Counted from the stretch's first letter, positions 46,684-55,249 are shown. The stretch: DNA of 64,000 nt from Reyranella sp. (GCF_004297405.1 NZ_SCVC01000046.1:1-64000), one strand, 5' to 3'. Program-made: numbers and translations. The notes: generated by a model not told the origin, from the letters alone.

Positions 46684-49149
46684 TCACGCAGTCTGCGGCG
46701 ATGCGCCTGCGAGTGGGCGGCCAACACTCTGAATCGCATCGAAAAACAGCCGCGGGCTGCCCCAGAGCGAGTTGATGAAGATCGCCGTCACGCTCACCGC
46801 CATCGCCACCATTGCCCAGACAGGATGGATCAGGCCCGTCGCCGCGAGCGGGATGCCCGCGCCATTGAACAGAAAGGCCAGCACGACGTTCTGGACCATC
46901 TTGCGGTAGCTGCGGCGGCTGATGTCCCGCGCTTCAGGAAGGGCACTGAGTTTGTTGGACAGGATGATGATGTCGGCCGCCTCGATGGCGATATCGGTGC
47001 CGCCGCCCATTGCGATGCCAATGTCAGCCTGCATCAGGGCGGGAGCATCGTTGATGCCGTCGCCAACCATCGCAACCCGGGCGTCCGCCTGAAGCTCCCG
47101 AACGATGGCCGCCTTGCGCTGGGGCAATATGCCGGCATGGACTTCATCGACGCCCACCTCGCGGCCCACCCGTTGCGCCGCGCGTTCGTTGTCTCCGGTC
47201 ACGAGGACGGTCGAGAGGCCGGACTTGCGCAGGCTGGCGACGGCTTCGATCGCATCCGGCCGCAGCGTGTCCCCTACAGCGACAATGCCCAACGCTCGCC
47301 CTTTGTTCGCGACGGCAATCACGGTCCGCCCCGCCGCCTCGAGTAGTTCTATTCGCTTCTGAAGGAGCGAAAGGTCGATGTTCCGTTCGATGAGGAAGCG
47401 TGGGCTGCCGACGATAGCCTCGCTACTGCCGATTTGAGCGACAACGCCCTGTCCTGGGAACGCCTGGAACGAAGCCACCTCGGGCGGTGTAACACCGCGT
47501 TCAAACGCTGCTTTGACGACAGCCTGGCCGAGCGGATGCTCGGAAGAAGCTTCCACCGCGGCCGCAATGGCCAGGAGTTCGGCTTCGCTTCCTCCGGCCG
47601 TTTCGACCTCGCGAACCGTGGGGCGGCCTTCGGTCAGCGTACCCGTCTTGTCCAGGATGATCTTCCTTACGAGCCTGAACCCCTGAAATGCTTCGCCGGT
47701 TCGCATGAGGATGCCCCTTTCGGCGGCCTGCCCCGCACCGCGCACGATGGAAAGTGGCGCGGAAATGCCCACGGCGCAGGGGTAACCCATCACCAAGACA
47801 CTGAGGCCGGCAAAGACTGCGCGCTCGATGTCGATTTGCCCGGTAGCGAGCCACGAACCGGCAAGCCATCCGACAAAGGCCAACGCCGCGATCACCAGGA
47901 CCGCCGGCGTATAGACCCGCAGCACGCGGTCGATGAGATGGAGGATGCCGGGCTTCAACGCCCGCGCATCCTCGACATGGCGGATCACCTGATGAAGGAA
48001 GCTACCTTCCCCCACAGCCGTGATGGTCACCAACAGCGTGCCCGTGCCATTGATCGATCCACCGATCACTGCGTCCCCCTCACGCTTCTCGACGGGGACG
48101 GCCTCGCCGGTCACCAGAGACTGGTCGACGCCAGAATATCCGTTGACCACGGTGCCGTCGGCCGGGATGCGTTCCCCTGGACGAATTCGCACATGCTCGC
48201 CGAGCTCTACGTCCTCGATCGGAACTTCAAGCTCCTGGCCGGCGCGCACGACTCGCGCCGTTTCGGGCTGCAGATCAAGCAGACGCTTCACGGCCTGCGA
48301 ACTGCGCGTCTTGACGATGAGTGAGAGCCACTCCGAGAAAATGTGGTAAGTGCCGACCATGACCGAGACGGCAAAGAAAGCTGCGGTCGGATAGTCAGGT
48401 CGATCCAATACCAATCCGATGACGCCGCCCGCCATGCCGGCGAAGGCGCCGATTTCCAGCAGGACGTGCTGGTTGAGGATGTCACGCCGCAGCGCCTGGA
48501 CGGCCATATGCAGGATATGCCTGCCCACTCCGAAGATCAGCACGACGGCCAACGCGCCAGCCAGCCAGGGCGCGGCGCGCGTTAGGTGTCCTGTCAGGTT
48601 GAGATAGAGCAGCGACAGCGCCATGACCGTGAGGCCCGTCGCGGCGCCGATCGCGATCCACAAACCGGTCGATCTAAGGACGAGGAACACGAACCCGCCG
48701 AGGCTGAGGCAGACCAGCGCCGGCAGAAAGCCGATCCAGCCAACCGTTGGGTCAGCGATGATAGGGATGGCCGCAACGCTGAGGATCACCGCGAGCACGA
48801 ACCGCCGCGCTTCGTGCACGAGATCGCGCTCTTCGTCTTCGAAGGCGCGAAGCTTGCGCGGATCGGAGATCGTGTAGCCGATGTCCCGCAAGGTTTGCAG
48901 CAGACGCTCGGGACGCGCGACCGCCGGATCGTATTCGACGAGCGCCTGTTCGTGCGTGAGGCTTACCGCCACCTTGTCGACGCCCGGCATGCGGCCGAGT
49001 GCCTTCTCGATGGTGCCGGTGCACAGCGAGCAGTGGAGGCCGCCAATGCGGGCTCGGATCTTCCGGCGATCGGGGCGGCTCGACGGCTCTTCACTCCAGG
49101 GTTGGAAAGAGGATTGAGCCAGAGTTGCGTTTGTCATTGCTTGCACCAT
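46684..49149 (-). CDS. P1B-type heavy-metal ATPase with a YPC motif
   Basis: An 821-residue metal exporter. An HMA domain carries CSLC (C40, C43); eight membrane segments are expected; the actuator has TGEA (347-350); the transmembrane metal site in helix 6 is MGYPCAVG (Y456-P457-C458) instead of CPC or SPC; the phosphorylation motif is D500KTGTLTEG; SSEHPLG and GDGINDAPAL follow. Metal specificity cannot be taken from canonical P1B rules because of the tyrosine. The operon order HMA protein, ATPase, MerR, thioredoxin, CcdA suggests one metal-response module. The start is ATG 49149, or ATG 49137. Confidence 0.9.
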   Translation of the reverse strand: MVQAMTNATLAQSSFQPWSEEPSSRPDRRKIRARIGGLHCSLCTGTIEKALGRMPGVDKVAVSLTHEQALVEYDPAVARPERLLQTLRDIGYTISDPRKLRAFEDEERDLVHEARRFVLAVILSVAAIPIIADPTVGWIGFLPALVCLSLGGFVFLVLRSTGLWIAIGAATGLTVMALSLLYLNLTGHLTRAAPWLAGALAVVLIFGVGRHILHMAVQALRRDILNQHVLLEIGAFAGMAGGVIGLVLDRPDYPTAAFFAVSVMVGTYHIFSEWLSLIVKTRSSQAVKRLLDLQPETARVVRAGQELEVPIEDVELGEHVRIRPGERIPADGTVVNGYSGVDQSLVTGEAVPVEKREGDAVIGGSINGTGTLLVTITAVGEGSFLHQVIRHVEDARALKPGILHLIDRVLRVYTPAVLVIAALAFVGWLAGSWLATGQIDIERAVFAGLSVLVMGYPCAVGISAPLSIVRGAGQAAERGILMRTGEAFQGFRLVRKIILDKTGTLTEGRPTVREVETAGGSEAELLAIAAAVEASSEHPLGQAVVKAAFERGVTPPEVASFQAFPGQGVVAQIGSSEAIVGSPRFLIERNIDLSLLQKRIELLEAAGRTVIAVANKGRALGIVAVGDTLRPDAIEAVASLRKSGLSTVLVTGDNERAAQRVGREVGVDEVHAGILPQRKAAIVRELQADARVAMVGDGINDAPALMQADIGIAMGGGTDIAIEAADIIILSNKLSALPEARDISRRSYRKMVQNVVLAFLFNGAGIPLAATGLIHPVWAMVAMAVSVTAIFINSLWGSPRLFFDAIQSVGRPLAGASPQTA

Positions 49150-49164
49150 GGGATGCGACGATCG

Positions 49165-49380
49165 CTACTCGTGGCCGACGATACGAAAGCCAGCATCGTG
49201 AACCAGTGCGACAAGACGATCTTCGGTTACGGCCTGCGGATCGAAGAGGATGCGGGCTTCCGCCTGTGAGAAGGAGACGGCAGCTGCCTGCACGCCAGGT
49301 AGTTTCTCGGCGAGCGCCTTGATCCTGCCGGCGCAAGCATCGCAGTTCATCCCTTCGATCTTGAATGTCGCGGTTTTCAT
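49165..49380 (-). CDS. Small HMA-domain metal chaperone (MerP/CopZ-like)
   Basis: A 71-residue ferredoxin-like HMA protein with GMNCDAC (C13, C16). It lacks a signal peptide, so it resembles CopZ rather than periplasmic MerP. It would hand a soft metal to the ATPase encoded 15 bp downstream. Confidence 0.88.
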   Translation of the reverse strand: MKTATFKIEGMNCDACAGRIKALAEKLPGVQAAAVSFSQAEARILFDPQAVTEDRLVALVHDAGFRIVGHE

Positions 49381-49416
49381 TCATCGGCTCCCGGTGAAGT
49401 GCTGTCGACGAGCGTA

Positions 49417-49447
49417 AGCTAACCCTTGAAGTTAGCTCCAAGGTCAA
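49417..49447 (-). promoter_or_regulatory. MerR-type promoter of the HMA-ATPase operon
   Basis: Minus strand TTGACC (49447-49442), a 19-bp spacer and TTAGCT (49422-49417), with the dyad CCTTGGAGCTAACTTCAAGGG in the spacer. The same TTGACCTTGGA opening occurs at the merR promoter 2.8 kb away, implying a common MerR regulator. Confidence 0.75.
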
Positions 49448-49727
49448 GGGACTCTTTGCTATCTCGGGAGGCCATTTCTTCGCCAGAGCCACCTAACTCC
49501 GCACAAGCCCGTGGTTACCCTTTCCAGCTGCTGCTGTGCCCCCCTTCCCTGTGGCAAGCGGGGTTGAGCTCGGCGTTGGAACAGGATGGCGAGGCAGAAC
49601 AAGATCACAATTGATAGTTGCCCCGGCGGATACGCACCCCGACAGGATCGGCCAGGCCAATGAAGTTTTCCTCCGCTTGGCCCGCCTGATCGGCCGCCAA
49701 ATGGCTCGTGAGGCCTTCGAGCGTGGC
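49448..49727. other. Mostly gene-free stretch with a possible small ORF relic
   Basis: No convincing complete gene. A plus-strand frame from TTG 49611 to 49823 encodes [28 protein letters not shown], resembling a C-terminal motif of short mobile-element-associated proteins; it overlaps the ynfA 3' end and is probably a remnant. Confidence 0.3.
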
Positions 49728-50057
49728 CTACGTCGAACGCGGGCCGAAAAGAATGATGGATGCCCCGACAAGAACCACGGCGGCTCCAACTATGTCCCAG
49801 CGATCGGGCCGCGCTCCCTCTAGGAACCAGAGCCAGGCAATAGAGGCCGCTACGTAGATACCGCCGTAGGCAGCATAGGCACGACCAGCATAGTCAGAGT
49901 CGATCAGGGTCAGTAGCCAGGCAAACGCGACCAGACTGACGATACCCGGCAAAACCCAGACTGGCGACTTGCCGCTCCGCAGCCAAACCCAGAAAGCAAA
50001 GCAACCAGCAATTTCCGCGAGTGCCGCACCCGTATAGATCAAGAGAGCTTTGGCCAT
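49728..50057 (-). CDS. YnfA/UPF0060 family small membrane protein
   Basis: A 109-residue protein with four hydrophobic helices. It has the family features [38 protein letters not shown] and [14 protein letters not shown]. Related proteins are implicated in small-multidrug-type efflux; the role here is unknown. It follows the second merR by 16 bp. ATG 50057 is chosen because it starts the family N-terminus. Confidence 0.88.
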   Translation of the reverse strand: MAKALLIYTGAALAEIAGCFAFWVWLRSGKSPVWVLPGIVSLVAFAWLLTLIDSDYAGRAYAAYGGIYVAASIAWLWFLEGARPDRWDIVGAAVVLVGASIILFGPRST

Positions 50058-50073
50058 GCGATCTGCCCTGGAG

Positions 50074-50583
50074 TCACTTGATGCGGTGCCGTGACCGCGC
50101 GCCGCGTATGGAGGTCGGACTCTTAGCTGGACCAACGCCTGTCCTGCGAACTGTTGTGGGCAAAGCTGCCTTCGTCCTGGGTGCCGCCAGGGCTTGCAGC
50201 AGCTGGCATTCGGGCACCGTGGTGCCCGCGCAGGAACGGACGAGGTCCGACAATACACGTTCCATCCGACGCAGGTCGGCGAGCTTTGTGCGCACCTCCG
50301 CCAGATGCGCGATAGCCAGCTCTCGAACCTCGTCGCAGGTATTCGCCTTGCGATCGGCAAGGCCCAGTAGCCGTCGCACGGCATCGAGCTTGAATCCAAG
50401 GTCTCGCGCCTGGCGGATGAACGACAGCCGCTCGACATCGGAGGCGTCGTACAGCCGGTAGCCGCCCAAGGAGCGTTCCGGCTTACGCAAGAGCCCTTCC
50501 GTCTCGTAGTAGCGGATGGTTTCAGCCAGCACGCCCGAGCGTTTGGCGAGGACGCCAATTGGGATCATCCCTGGAGTGGTCAT
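50074..50583 (-). CDS. MerR-family regulator (MerR-like metal sensor)
   Basis: A 169-residue MerR protein with winged helix ([19 protein letters not shown]) and three Cys at 83, 118 and 126, similar to the Hg-binding Cys82/117/126 of MerR, and a 40-residue basic tail beyond the usual end. It diverges from the merT-like gene and shares with it the operator at 50609-50639, so it probably controls the organomercury genes. ATG 50583 is used; ATG 50568 is also possible. Confidence 0.85.
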   Translation of the reverse strand: MTTPGMIPIGVLAKRSGVLAETIRYYETEGLLRKPERSLGGYRLYDASDVERLSFIRQARDLGFKLDAVRRLLGLADRKANTCDEVRELAIAHLAEVRTKLADLRRMERVLSDLVRSCAGTTVPECQLLQALAAPRTKAALPTTVRRTGVGPAKSPTSIRGARSRHRIK

Positions 50584-50608
50584 GGTTCCACCTTCACTCC
50601 GTACATAC

Positions 50609-50639
50609 TTGACCTTGTAGTTCCTACAAGGTCTAGGCT
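50609..50639 (+). promoter_or_regulatory. MerR operator/promoter of the merT-merB-like operon
   Basis: TTGACC (50609-50614), 19-bp spacer, TAGGCT (50634-50639). The spacer contains a perfect dyad ACCTTGTAG-TTC-CTACAAGGT (50612-50632), with arms of nine bases. Long spacer plus dyad is the MerR hallmark. Confidence 0.85.
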
Positions 50640-50648
50640 TGCCAAACC

Positions 50649-51041
50649 ATGACTGATTTTCACAACACACGCGCTTCGACGCCGCGGGCGGAGACTGGGC
50701 GCGACGCCGCCAAGACGACCTTGGCCACAGGCGCGCTTCTGGCGGCATTCGGCGTCGCATCCTGCTGCGCGCTGCCGGTCGCGCTCGCCGCGCTCGGGAT
50801 CGGCTCGGCCGGCCTGTTTGCAATCGCGGCACTGGTCGGGCCTTATCAACTCCATGTCCTGGCCGCGGCGGTCATCTGCCTCCTCGGCGCAGCCGTGCTC
50901 ATGTGGCGTCAGCGCCGTGCGCGGGCCTGCGGCGCTGCAGGTCCGCGCAGCCGGCCGGTCCTCGACCGCATTAGTCAGGTCGCCCTCGTGCTGGCACTCG
51001 GGTTGCTGGCCCTCACCTTCTGGATGGAGCCGCCGCTATGA
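50649..51041 (+). CDS. MerT-like mercuric transport protein
   Basis: A 130-residue inner-membrane protein with three hydrophobic helices. The first contains the SCCALPVALAALGIG motif (C39, C40), as in MerT. MerT's second, cytosolic Cys pair is reduced to a single C94, so ion transfer may differ. It is led by the MerR promoter and overlaps the next gene (ATGA). Confidence 0.82.
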   Translation: MTDFHNTRASTPRAETGRDAAKTTLATGALLAAFGVASCCALPVALAALGIGSAGLFAIAALVGPYQLHVLAAAVICLLGAAVLMWRQRRARACGAAGPRSRPVLDRISQVALVLALGLLALTFWMEPPL

Positions 51042-52294
51042 CACCGATCCTGGAGTCGACACTGACTTGCCCGGACTGTGGCACGCAGGCGGTCGAGACC
51101 ATGCCGACGGATGCATGCCTCTACTTTTACATCTGCACCGGGTGTGGCAGCCGGCTCAAGCCCAAGCACGGGGATTGCTGTGTCTTCTGTTCCTATGGGT
51201 CGGTTCCCTGCCCGCCAATCCAGATGGGCGACGGGAACGCATGCTGCGCCGCTGAGCCGACAACCGTGGTCCCGGAGGTTTGCTCACTGCAACCGGCCGC
51301 ATTCCATGAGCGAATGGCCGAAATCGGAGCGCTTGTGCAGGCCTACGGCGGCGTCGCGGAACGCACGCCGGGCGGCGTAGTGTTGCGTTTCAAGGTGGGA
51401 GAAGGTTTGCTTGGCGCGCTCGATGTGCTCGCCGAGAAGGAGCGCTCATGCTGCGCGACTCTCAAGTTCACGGTCACGGAAGAAGCTGGCTCGATCTCAT
51501 TCAGAATTGGCGGTCAGGCTTCCGATAGCACGGCGATCGAGGACTTGGCGGCGCGTCTCGGCGTTGCGCCTCTTTCGGGCGAGCTGCGTGCCGGCGTGCG
51601 CCGACCGGACTGGTCGAGGATGACTCTTCCGAAGGCTCGCGAAGTCCTGCAGCGCAGGCTTGCCGCGCATCCCTCAGGCGTAGATGGCTGGGCAGGATTG
51701 GACGAGGCCGAGGACAAGGCTCTAACAGCCATCCTGCGCCACTTTGCGGATCATGGACGAGGCCCATCGATCGAGGATGTGGCTGGTACAAGCGGCCAGC
51801 CTCTCGATACCGCGCGGCGCGCGCTGGAGACGTTGCGCAAACGCGATCTTGTCGTCCTTAACGAGTCCGGCGCAGCGATCCTCGCGGCCTACCCTTTCGC
51901 CGCCTACCGCACCGGTCATCGCGTTACTCTTCACGGTCAAACTGTGGACTCCCTGTGTGCGATTGACGCGCTGGGCACTGGCGCGATGTGCCGGACGGAA
52001 ACGACGATCAGCTCTGAATGCGCCCACTGCGGGAAGCCGATTTATATCGCGACGTCGAGTAGTGGCACGACGCTGGCAGCGGTCGAGCCCAGGACGGCTA
52101 TTGTCTGGTATACCTTGGCATTCGAGGGCTGCGTCGCCCAAAGCCGTTGCCCCAGCACGGTGTTCTTCTGCGATGACGATCACTTGGCGGCATGGCGCTC
52201 TAGCAGCGCGCAATCGGCCGGCGACCGGCTCACGGTGGAGGAAGCACTGGAGATCGGCATCGCCTTGTTCGAGCCGTTGCTGAGATTGGCCTGA
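51038..52294 (+). CDS. GDCCVxC - CC domain - MerB fusion (organomercurial lyase-like)
   Basis: One 418-residue frame with three parts. Residues 1-62 are a GDCCVxC domain (G45-DCCVFC, C47, C48, C51) with CxxC pairs at 11/14 and 33/36. Residues 85-160 contain ERSCCATLKFT (C138-C139). Residues about 220-418 match MerB: a winged helix, then CAID (C307, D310), ECAHC (C328, structural) and QSRC (C371). These equal the MerB C96, D99, C117 and C159 pattern, so lyase activity is likely. The fused domains might sequester or pass Hg(II). It is coupled to merT by a 4-bp overlap. Confidence 0.82.
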   Translation: MTPILESTLTCPDCGTQAVETMPTDACLYFYICTGCGSRLKPKHGDCCVFCSYGSVPCPPIQMGDGNACCAAEPTTVVPEVCSLQPAAFHERMAEIGALVQAYGGVAERTPGGVVLRFKVGEGLLGALDVLAEKERSCCATLKFTVTEEAGSISFRIGGQASDSTAIEDLAARLGVAPLSGELRAGVRRPDWSRMTLPKAREVLQRRLAAHPSGVDGWAGLDEAEDKALTAILRHFADHGRGPSIEDVAGTSGQPLDTARRALETLRKRDLVVLNESGAAILAAYPFAAYRTGHRVTLHGQTVDSLCAIDALGTGAMCRTETTISSECAHCGKPIYIATSSSGTTLAAVEPRTAIVWYTLAFEGCVAQSRCPSTVFFCDDDHLAAWRSSSAQSAGDRLTVEEALEIGIALFEPLLRLA

Positions 52295-52366
52295 CGGCGG
52301 ATCACTCAAACCTGATCAGATCCACTTCAGGGCCAAGCTCGACCGCCCCATAGTAATGCTAGGGTC

Positions 52367-53626
52367 TCACTTTGAAATTGCGGGTCGGCGAACGACGAAG
52401 CTGGCGAAACCGCACGCGAGACACAGCGCGCAACTGCCGATCAAGGCGACGGCGTAGCTACCTGTCCACTCGATGCTCGCGGCAAAGGGCAGGGGTCCGA
52501 AAGCAGCTCCGGATACTCCAAACAGGGACGACACGCCGCGAATCGCACCGAGATGATCGCGGCCGAAATACTGCGCGTAGCCCGCCGCGCCGATCGCCTG
52601 CTGCGACCCGTACGCGCCACCCAGACAAAGTGCATAGAGCCAGCTCACGACGATGCCGGTCCCGAATGCCGGCAGCGCCGATGCCAGCGCCAGGAAGAGC
52701 ATCGCTACCGGCACAAGGCGGCGCGGCTCGTAATAGTCGATCAGTGCCCCGGTCCCCAGCGTCACGGCGACCTGGACAGCCGCATAGACCGACAGGACGA
52801 GCAAGGCATCGGCCCGCCCGATACCCGCGCCCTGCATGATCGAGAAATGGTTCAGCAGCAGTGCGGTGCCGATGGCATTCGTCAGGAAGCCGATGGCGGT
52901 CAGCAGCCAGAAGACGCCGGTACGCAGCGCCTGCGGTCGCGTAAACGACGGCTCTTCCCGCACCTCCGTGGTGGCCGGCGGCAGTCCGGCATCCGTGGTC
53001 AGTCCGTATTTCTCCGGCCGATCGCGGAACACAAGCGCCGCGACGGGCAGCAGGGTGGCGCCGATCAGCAGGGCCAATGCCAGATAGGCGCCACGCCAGC
53101 CGTAGAACGAGATCAAGGCCTCGATGGCCGGCGGGAAGATCATCGAGCCGGCTGCGACACCGAGGCTCGCGGCGGCGGCGGCGATGCCGCGACGGTGCAC
53201 GAACCACAGGTTCACGACCTGACCGCTGACCAGGCTCAGCCCGCCGATCGCCGTGCCGCGCAGCAGGGCGAAGCCGATCAGCAGCATCAGGCCTGACTCG
53301 ACGATGGCCATGTAGGCGCAGGCGAGCGCAAGGGCCGCCGCGATGATCGTCGCCGACAGGCGCGGACCGCGCCTGTCGATCCAGCGGCCGATCAGGGGAG
53401 CGGGCAGGATGCCAGCCAGCGTGCCGGCGGCGTATGCCATCGACGCCCAGGACCGCGAGACTTGCAGCTCAGTAGTGAGCGGGTCGAAGAAGACTGACAC
53501 GCCGGCCGTCTGGCCCGGCAGCGTCATGAAGGAGCCGAACGTCCCGGCGGCAAGGATGATCCAGCCGTAATGGACGGGCGAGTTCTTGATCAGGTCTGGC
53601 CGCCTCTCATTGTTGTCCGCGGCCAT
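52367..53626 (-). CDS. Major facilitator superfamily transporter (OFA/monocarboxylate type)
   Basis: A 419-residue protein with 12 hydrophobic segments and the second-loop motif GRWIDRRGPR. It resembles oxalate/formate-antiporter-like MFS proteins. It diverges from an ArsR-family gene with a dyad in between, so it is probably induced by a metal or metalloid. ATG 53626 is the start; the frame open further upstream is not used. The substrate is unknown. Confidence 0.82.
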   Translation of the reverse strand: MAADNNERRPDLIKNSPVHYGWIILAAGTFGSFMTLPGQTAGVSVFFDPLTTELQVSRSWASMAYAAGTLAGILPAPLIGRWIDRRGPRLSATIIAAALALACAYMAIVESGLMLLIGFALLRGTAIGGLSLVSGQVVNLWFVHRRGIAAAAASLGVAAGSMIFPPAIEALISFYGWRGAYLALALLIGATLLPVAALVFRDRPEKYGLTTDAGLPPATTEVREEPSFTRPQALRTGVFWLLTAIGFLTNAIGTALLLNHFSIMQGAGIGRADALLVLSVYAAVQVAVTLGTGALIDYYEPRRLVPVAMLFLALASALPAFGTGIVVSWLYALCLGGAYGSQQAIGAAGYAQYFGRDHLGAIRGVSSLFGVSGAAFGPLPFAASIEWTGSYAVALIGSCALCLACGFASFVVRRPAISK

Positions 53627-53643
53627 TCTAAGGCAACATAACC

Positions 53644-53659
53644 ATAAAGCTAGTTTTAT
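53644..53659. promoter_or_regulatory. Candidate ArsR operator between the MFS and arsR genes
   Basis: The inverted repeat ATAAA (53644-53648)/TTTAT (53655-53659) around GCTAGT sits in the 71-bp divergent gap in AT-rich DNA, where an ArsR dimer would be expected. Confidence 0.4.
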
Positions 53660-53697
53660 CGTTGATATTCGTGGCAGCCACCGCCTAAAATGGCGGC

Positions 53698-54030
53698 ATG
53701 AATCGCGACCTTGCTGCAAAGTGCCTGAGCGAGCTGGGCAACCTGACCCGACTCGATATCTTTCGGGTGCTGGTCCGCGCTTCGCCCAAGGGCCTCAATA
53801 TCGGAGAGATCCAGGCACGCCTCGACATACCGGCCTCGACCTTGGCTTTCCATCTGCGCGGTCTGGTCGAAGCCGGCCTGGTCGTGCAGGAAAAAGTCGG
53901 GCGGGAGGTGAGGTGTCGCGCCAACCATCGTCAGGTCACGATGGTTGTCGAGTTCCTGCGGGAGAAGTGCTGCATGGGCTTCGTCGAGGAGGAGCCCTCC
54001 CGCCCCGGGCGGCGCGCCGAGGCTGCTTGA
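53698..54030 (+). CDS. ArsR-family transcriptional regulator
   Basis: A 110-residue winged-helix repressor. The recognition region is NIGEIQARLDIPASTLAFHLRGLVEAGLV; candidate metal ligands are C73 and the vicinal C91-C92 (REKCCMGF), as seen in As(III)-type ArsR proteins. It probably represses the divergent MFS gene. The sensed ion cannot be fixed. Confidence 0.85.
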   Translation: MNRDLAAKCLSELGNLTRLDIFRVLVRASPKGLNIGEIQARLDIPASTLAFHLRGLVEAGLVVQEKVGREVRCRANHRQVTMVVEFLREKCCMGFVEEEPSRPGRRAEAA

Positions 54031-54297
54031 GCAATTCTTCAAGGCTCCTGGTCAATCGATAGGAACAGCTTAACGCTGCAGCGCGGTCTTGCTTTGGCGC
54101 CACTCCGCCGGAGATCTCGGTTGAGAGTTGCCGGGTCCGAGCCGTGCGGATGAGCTCGTAGATCTCGCGGCCGACTTTCTCGTGCGAGACCAGACCGCGC
54201 TGAGCGCCCCTCACGGCCGTAATCGAGTTTTTCCGGCTCCTGGCTTTGTGGGCTCGATCTGACATGGGGCAACCATTTGCCGGGCTCCATCGTTAAA
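54031..54297. other. Gene-free stretch between two ArsR-family genes
   Basis: A minus-strand open frame here (from 54265) starts with a plausible MSDRAHKARSRKNSITAVRG sequence but becomes low-complexity and runs into arsR, so it is not called. Otherwise I see only likely promoter DNA for the next regulator. Confidence 0.3.
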
Positions 54298-54319
54298 GGC
54301 ATGTATGCACATAAATGCC
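54298..54319 (+). promoter_or_regulatory. Inverted repeat before the second ArsR-like gene
   Basis: GGCAT (54298-54302) and ATGCC (54315-54319) frame an AT-rich core ending 15 bp before ATG 54334. This is a likely autoregulatory operator. Confidence 0.45.
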
Positions 54320-54333
54320 TATATGGAGGCAAG

Positions 54334-54732
54334 ATGGCGGTATCGCGACAGGAAGCTGCGCGTCGGTGCGTGGCGGTCTTCGACACGGGGTTCTTCAGGG
54401 CACTGTGCGAGCCGGCTCGCATCGCCGTGTTACGCGAGCTCATTCTCCTGGGCCGTGCCGATATCGCTGCGATCGCCGCCCGCCTGCCCCAGGATCGCTC
54501 GGTCGTCGCGCGCCATTTGCAGCAGCTTGCCGCTGCGCAAATCATCAGGGCGAGCAAGGAAGGCCGCCATGTCTTCTATCAGATCGACGCCGGCTCGGTC
54601 GCGGCACGCCTCGAAGGCATTCTCGCGATAACGCGTCTGCTCGAGTCGGCGATGGGCGCCAATGGCATGGCAACCAAGGCCAGTCGCTCTGATCCGCACA
54701 AACCGATGGCAAAGCGACAATCGCATGCCTGA
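54334..54732 (+). CDS. ArsR-like winged-helix regulator
   Basis: A 132-residue helix-turn-helix protein: ALCEPARIAVLRELILLGRADIAAI and DRSVVARHLQQLAAAQII form the DNA-binding domain. The vicinal Cys of metal-type ArsR proteins are absent, so its ligand may not be a metal. ATG 54334 follows ATGGAGGCAAG, a good ribosome site, and is preferred over the upstream frame. It overlaps the DUF2306-type gene by 8 bp. Confidence 0.8.
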   Translation: MAVSRQEAARRCVAVFDTGFFRALCEPARIAVLRELILLGRADIAAIAARLPQDRSVVARHLQQLAAAQIIRASKEGRHVFYQIDAGSVAARLEGILAITRLLESAMGANGMATKASRSDPHKPMAKRQSHA

Positions 54733-55249
54733 TGAGACAACCATCGTATTCGGCGTGCCGGTGCCTTCTATCGACCCTGGCTTCCTCGCCGTCGTGCGCT
54801 TCCACATCCTGGTAGGCGTGGCCTGTGTTATCGCGGGCTTGGTTGCCATGCTCAGTCGCAAGCGCCGAGGTCGTCATTCGACGTCCGGAACACTCTACTA
54901 CTGGTGCCTGGCGGTACTTGTCGCTTCAGCGACTGGCCTCTCCGTGGTGCGTTGGGCCGAGAACTATCACCTGTTCATTCTCGGCATTCTTTCCTTGATC
55001 GTAGCGACTGTCGGGCGGACAGCCCTGCGTCAGCGTTGGCGCCATTGGGTCAGGGTGCACATCACCTGCATGGGTCTGTCATACATTCTTATGCTGACCG
55101 CGTTCTACGTGGACAACGGCAAGAACCTGCCGCTCTGGAGCGAACTTCCCCAAATTGCGTTCTGGCTGTTGCCTGCGGCGATCGGCATACCGCTCATTGC
55201 GCGCGCCCTGGTGAGACATCCGCTGGCGCGGCGCGAAAACACAAAGTGA
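54725..55249 (+). CDS. DUF2306-like membrane protein
   Basis: A 174-residue protein with five hydrophobic segments and FHILVGVACVIAGLVAML followed by the basic KRRGRHSTSGTLYYW loop, resembling DUF2306 proteins. Function unknown. It is coupled to the ArsR-like gene (start within its last codons), so it is probably its regulated target. Confidence 0.7.
   Translation: MPDETTIVFGVPVPSIDPGFLAVVRFHILVGVACVIAGLVAMLSRKRRGRHSTSGTLYYWCLAVLVASATGLSVVRWAENYHLFILGILSLIVATVGRTALRQRWRHWVRVHITCMGLSYILMLTAFYVDNGKNLPLWSELPQIAFWLLPAAIGIPLIARALVRHPLARRENTK

Noticed and set aside
47640-47660. A frameshift or inactive ATPase to explain the YPC motif
   Set aside because: The reading frame is intact on both sides, and DKTGT, SSEHPLG and GDGINDAP are all present, so the motif looks like a true variant.
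49493-49789. A 98-codon minus-strand gene downstream of ynfA
   Set aside because: It overlaps ynfA in another frame on the same strand, has no ribosome site and no motif.
53936-54265. A 109-codon minus-strand gene between the ArsR-type genes
   Set aside because: Its second half is antisense to arsR with low-complexity Arg/Pro composition, and no family is recognised; only the first 60 residues look protein-like.
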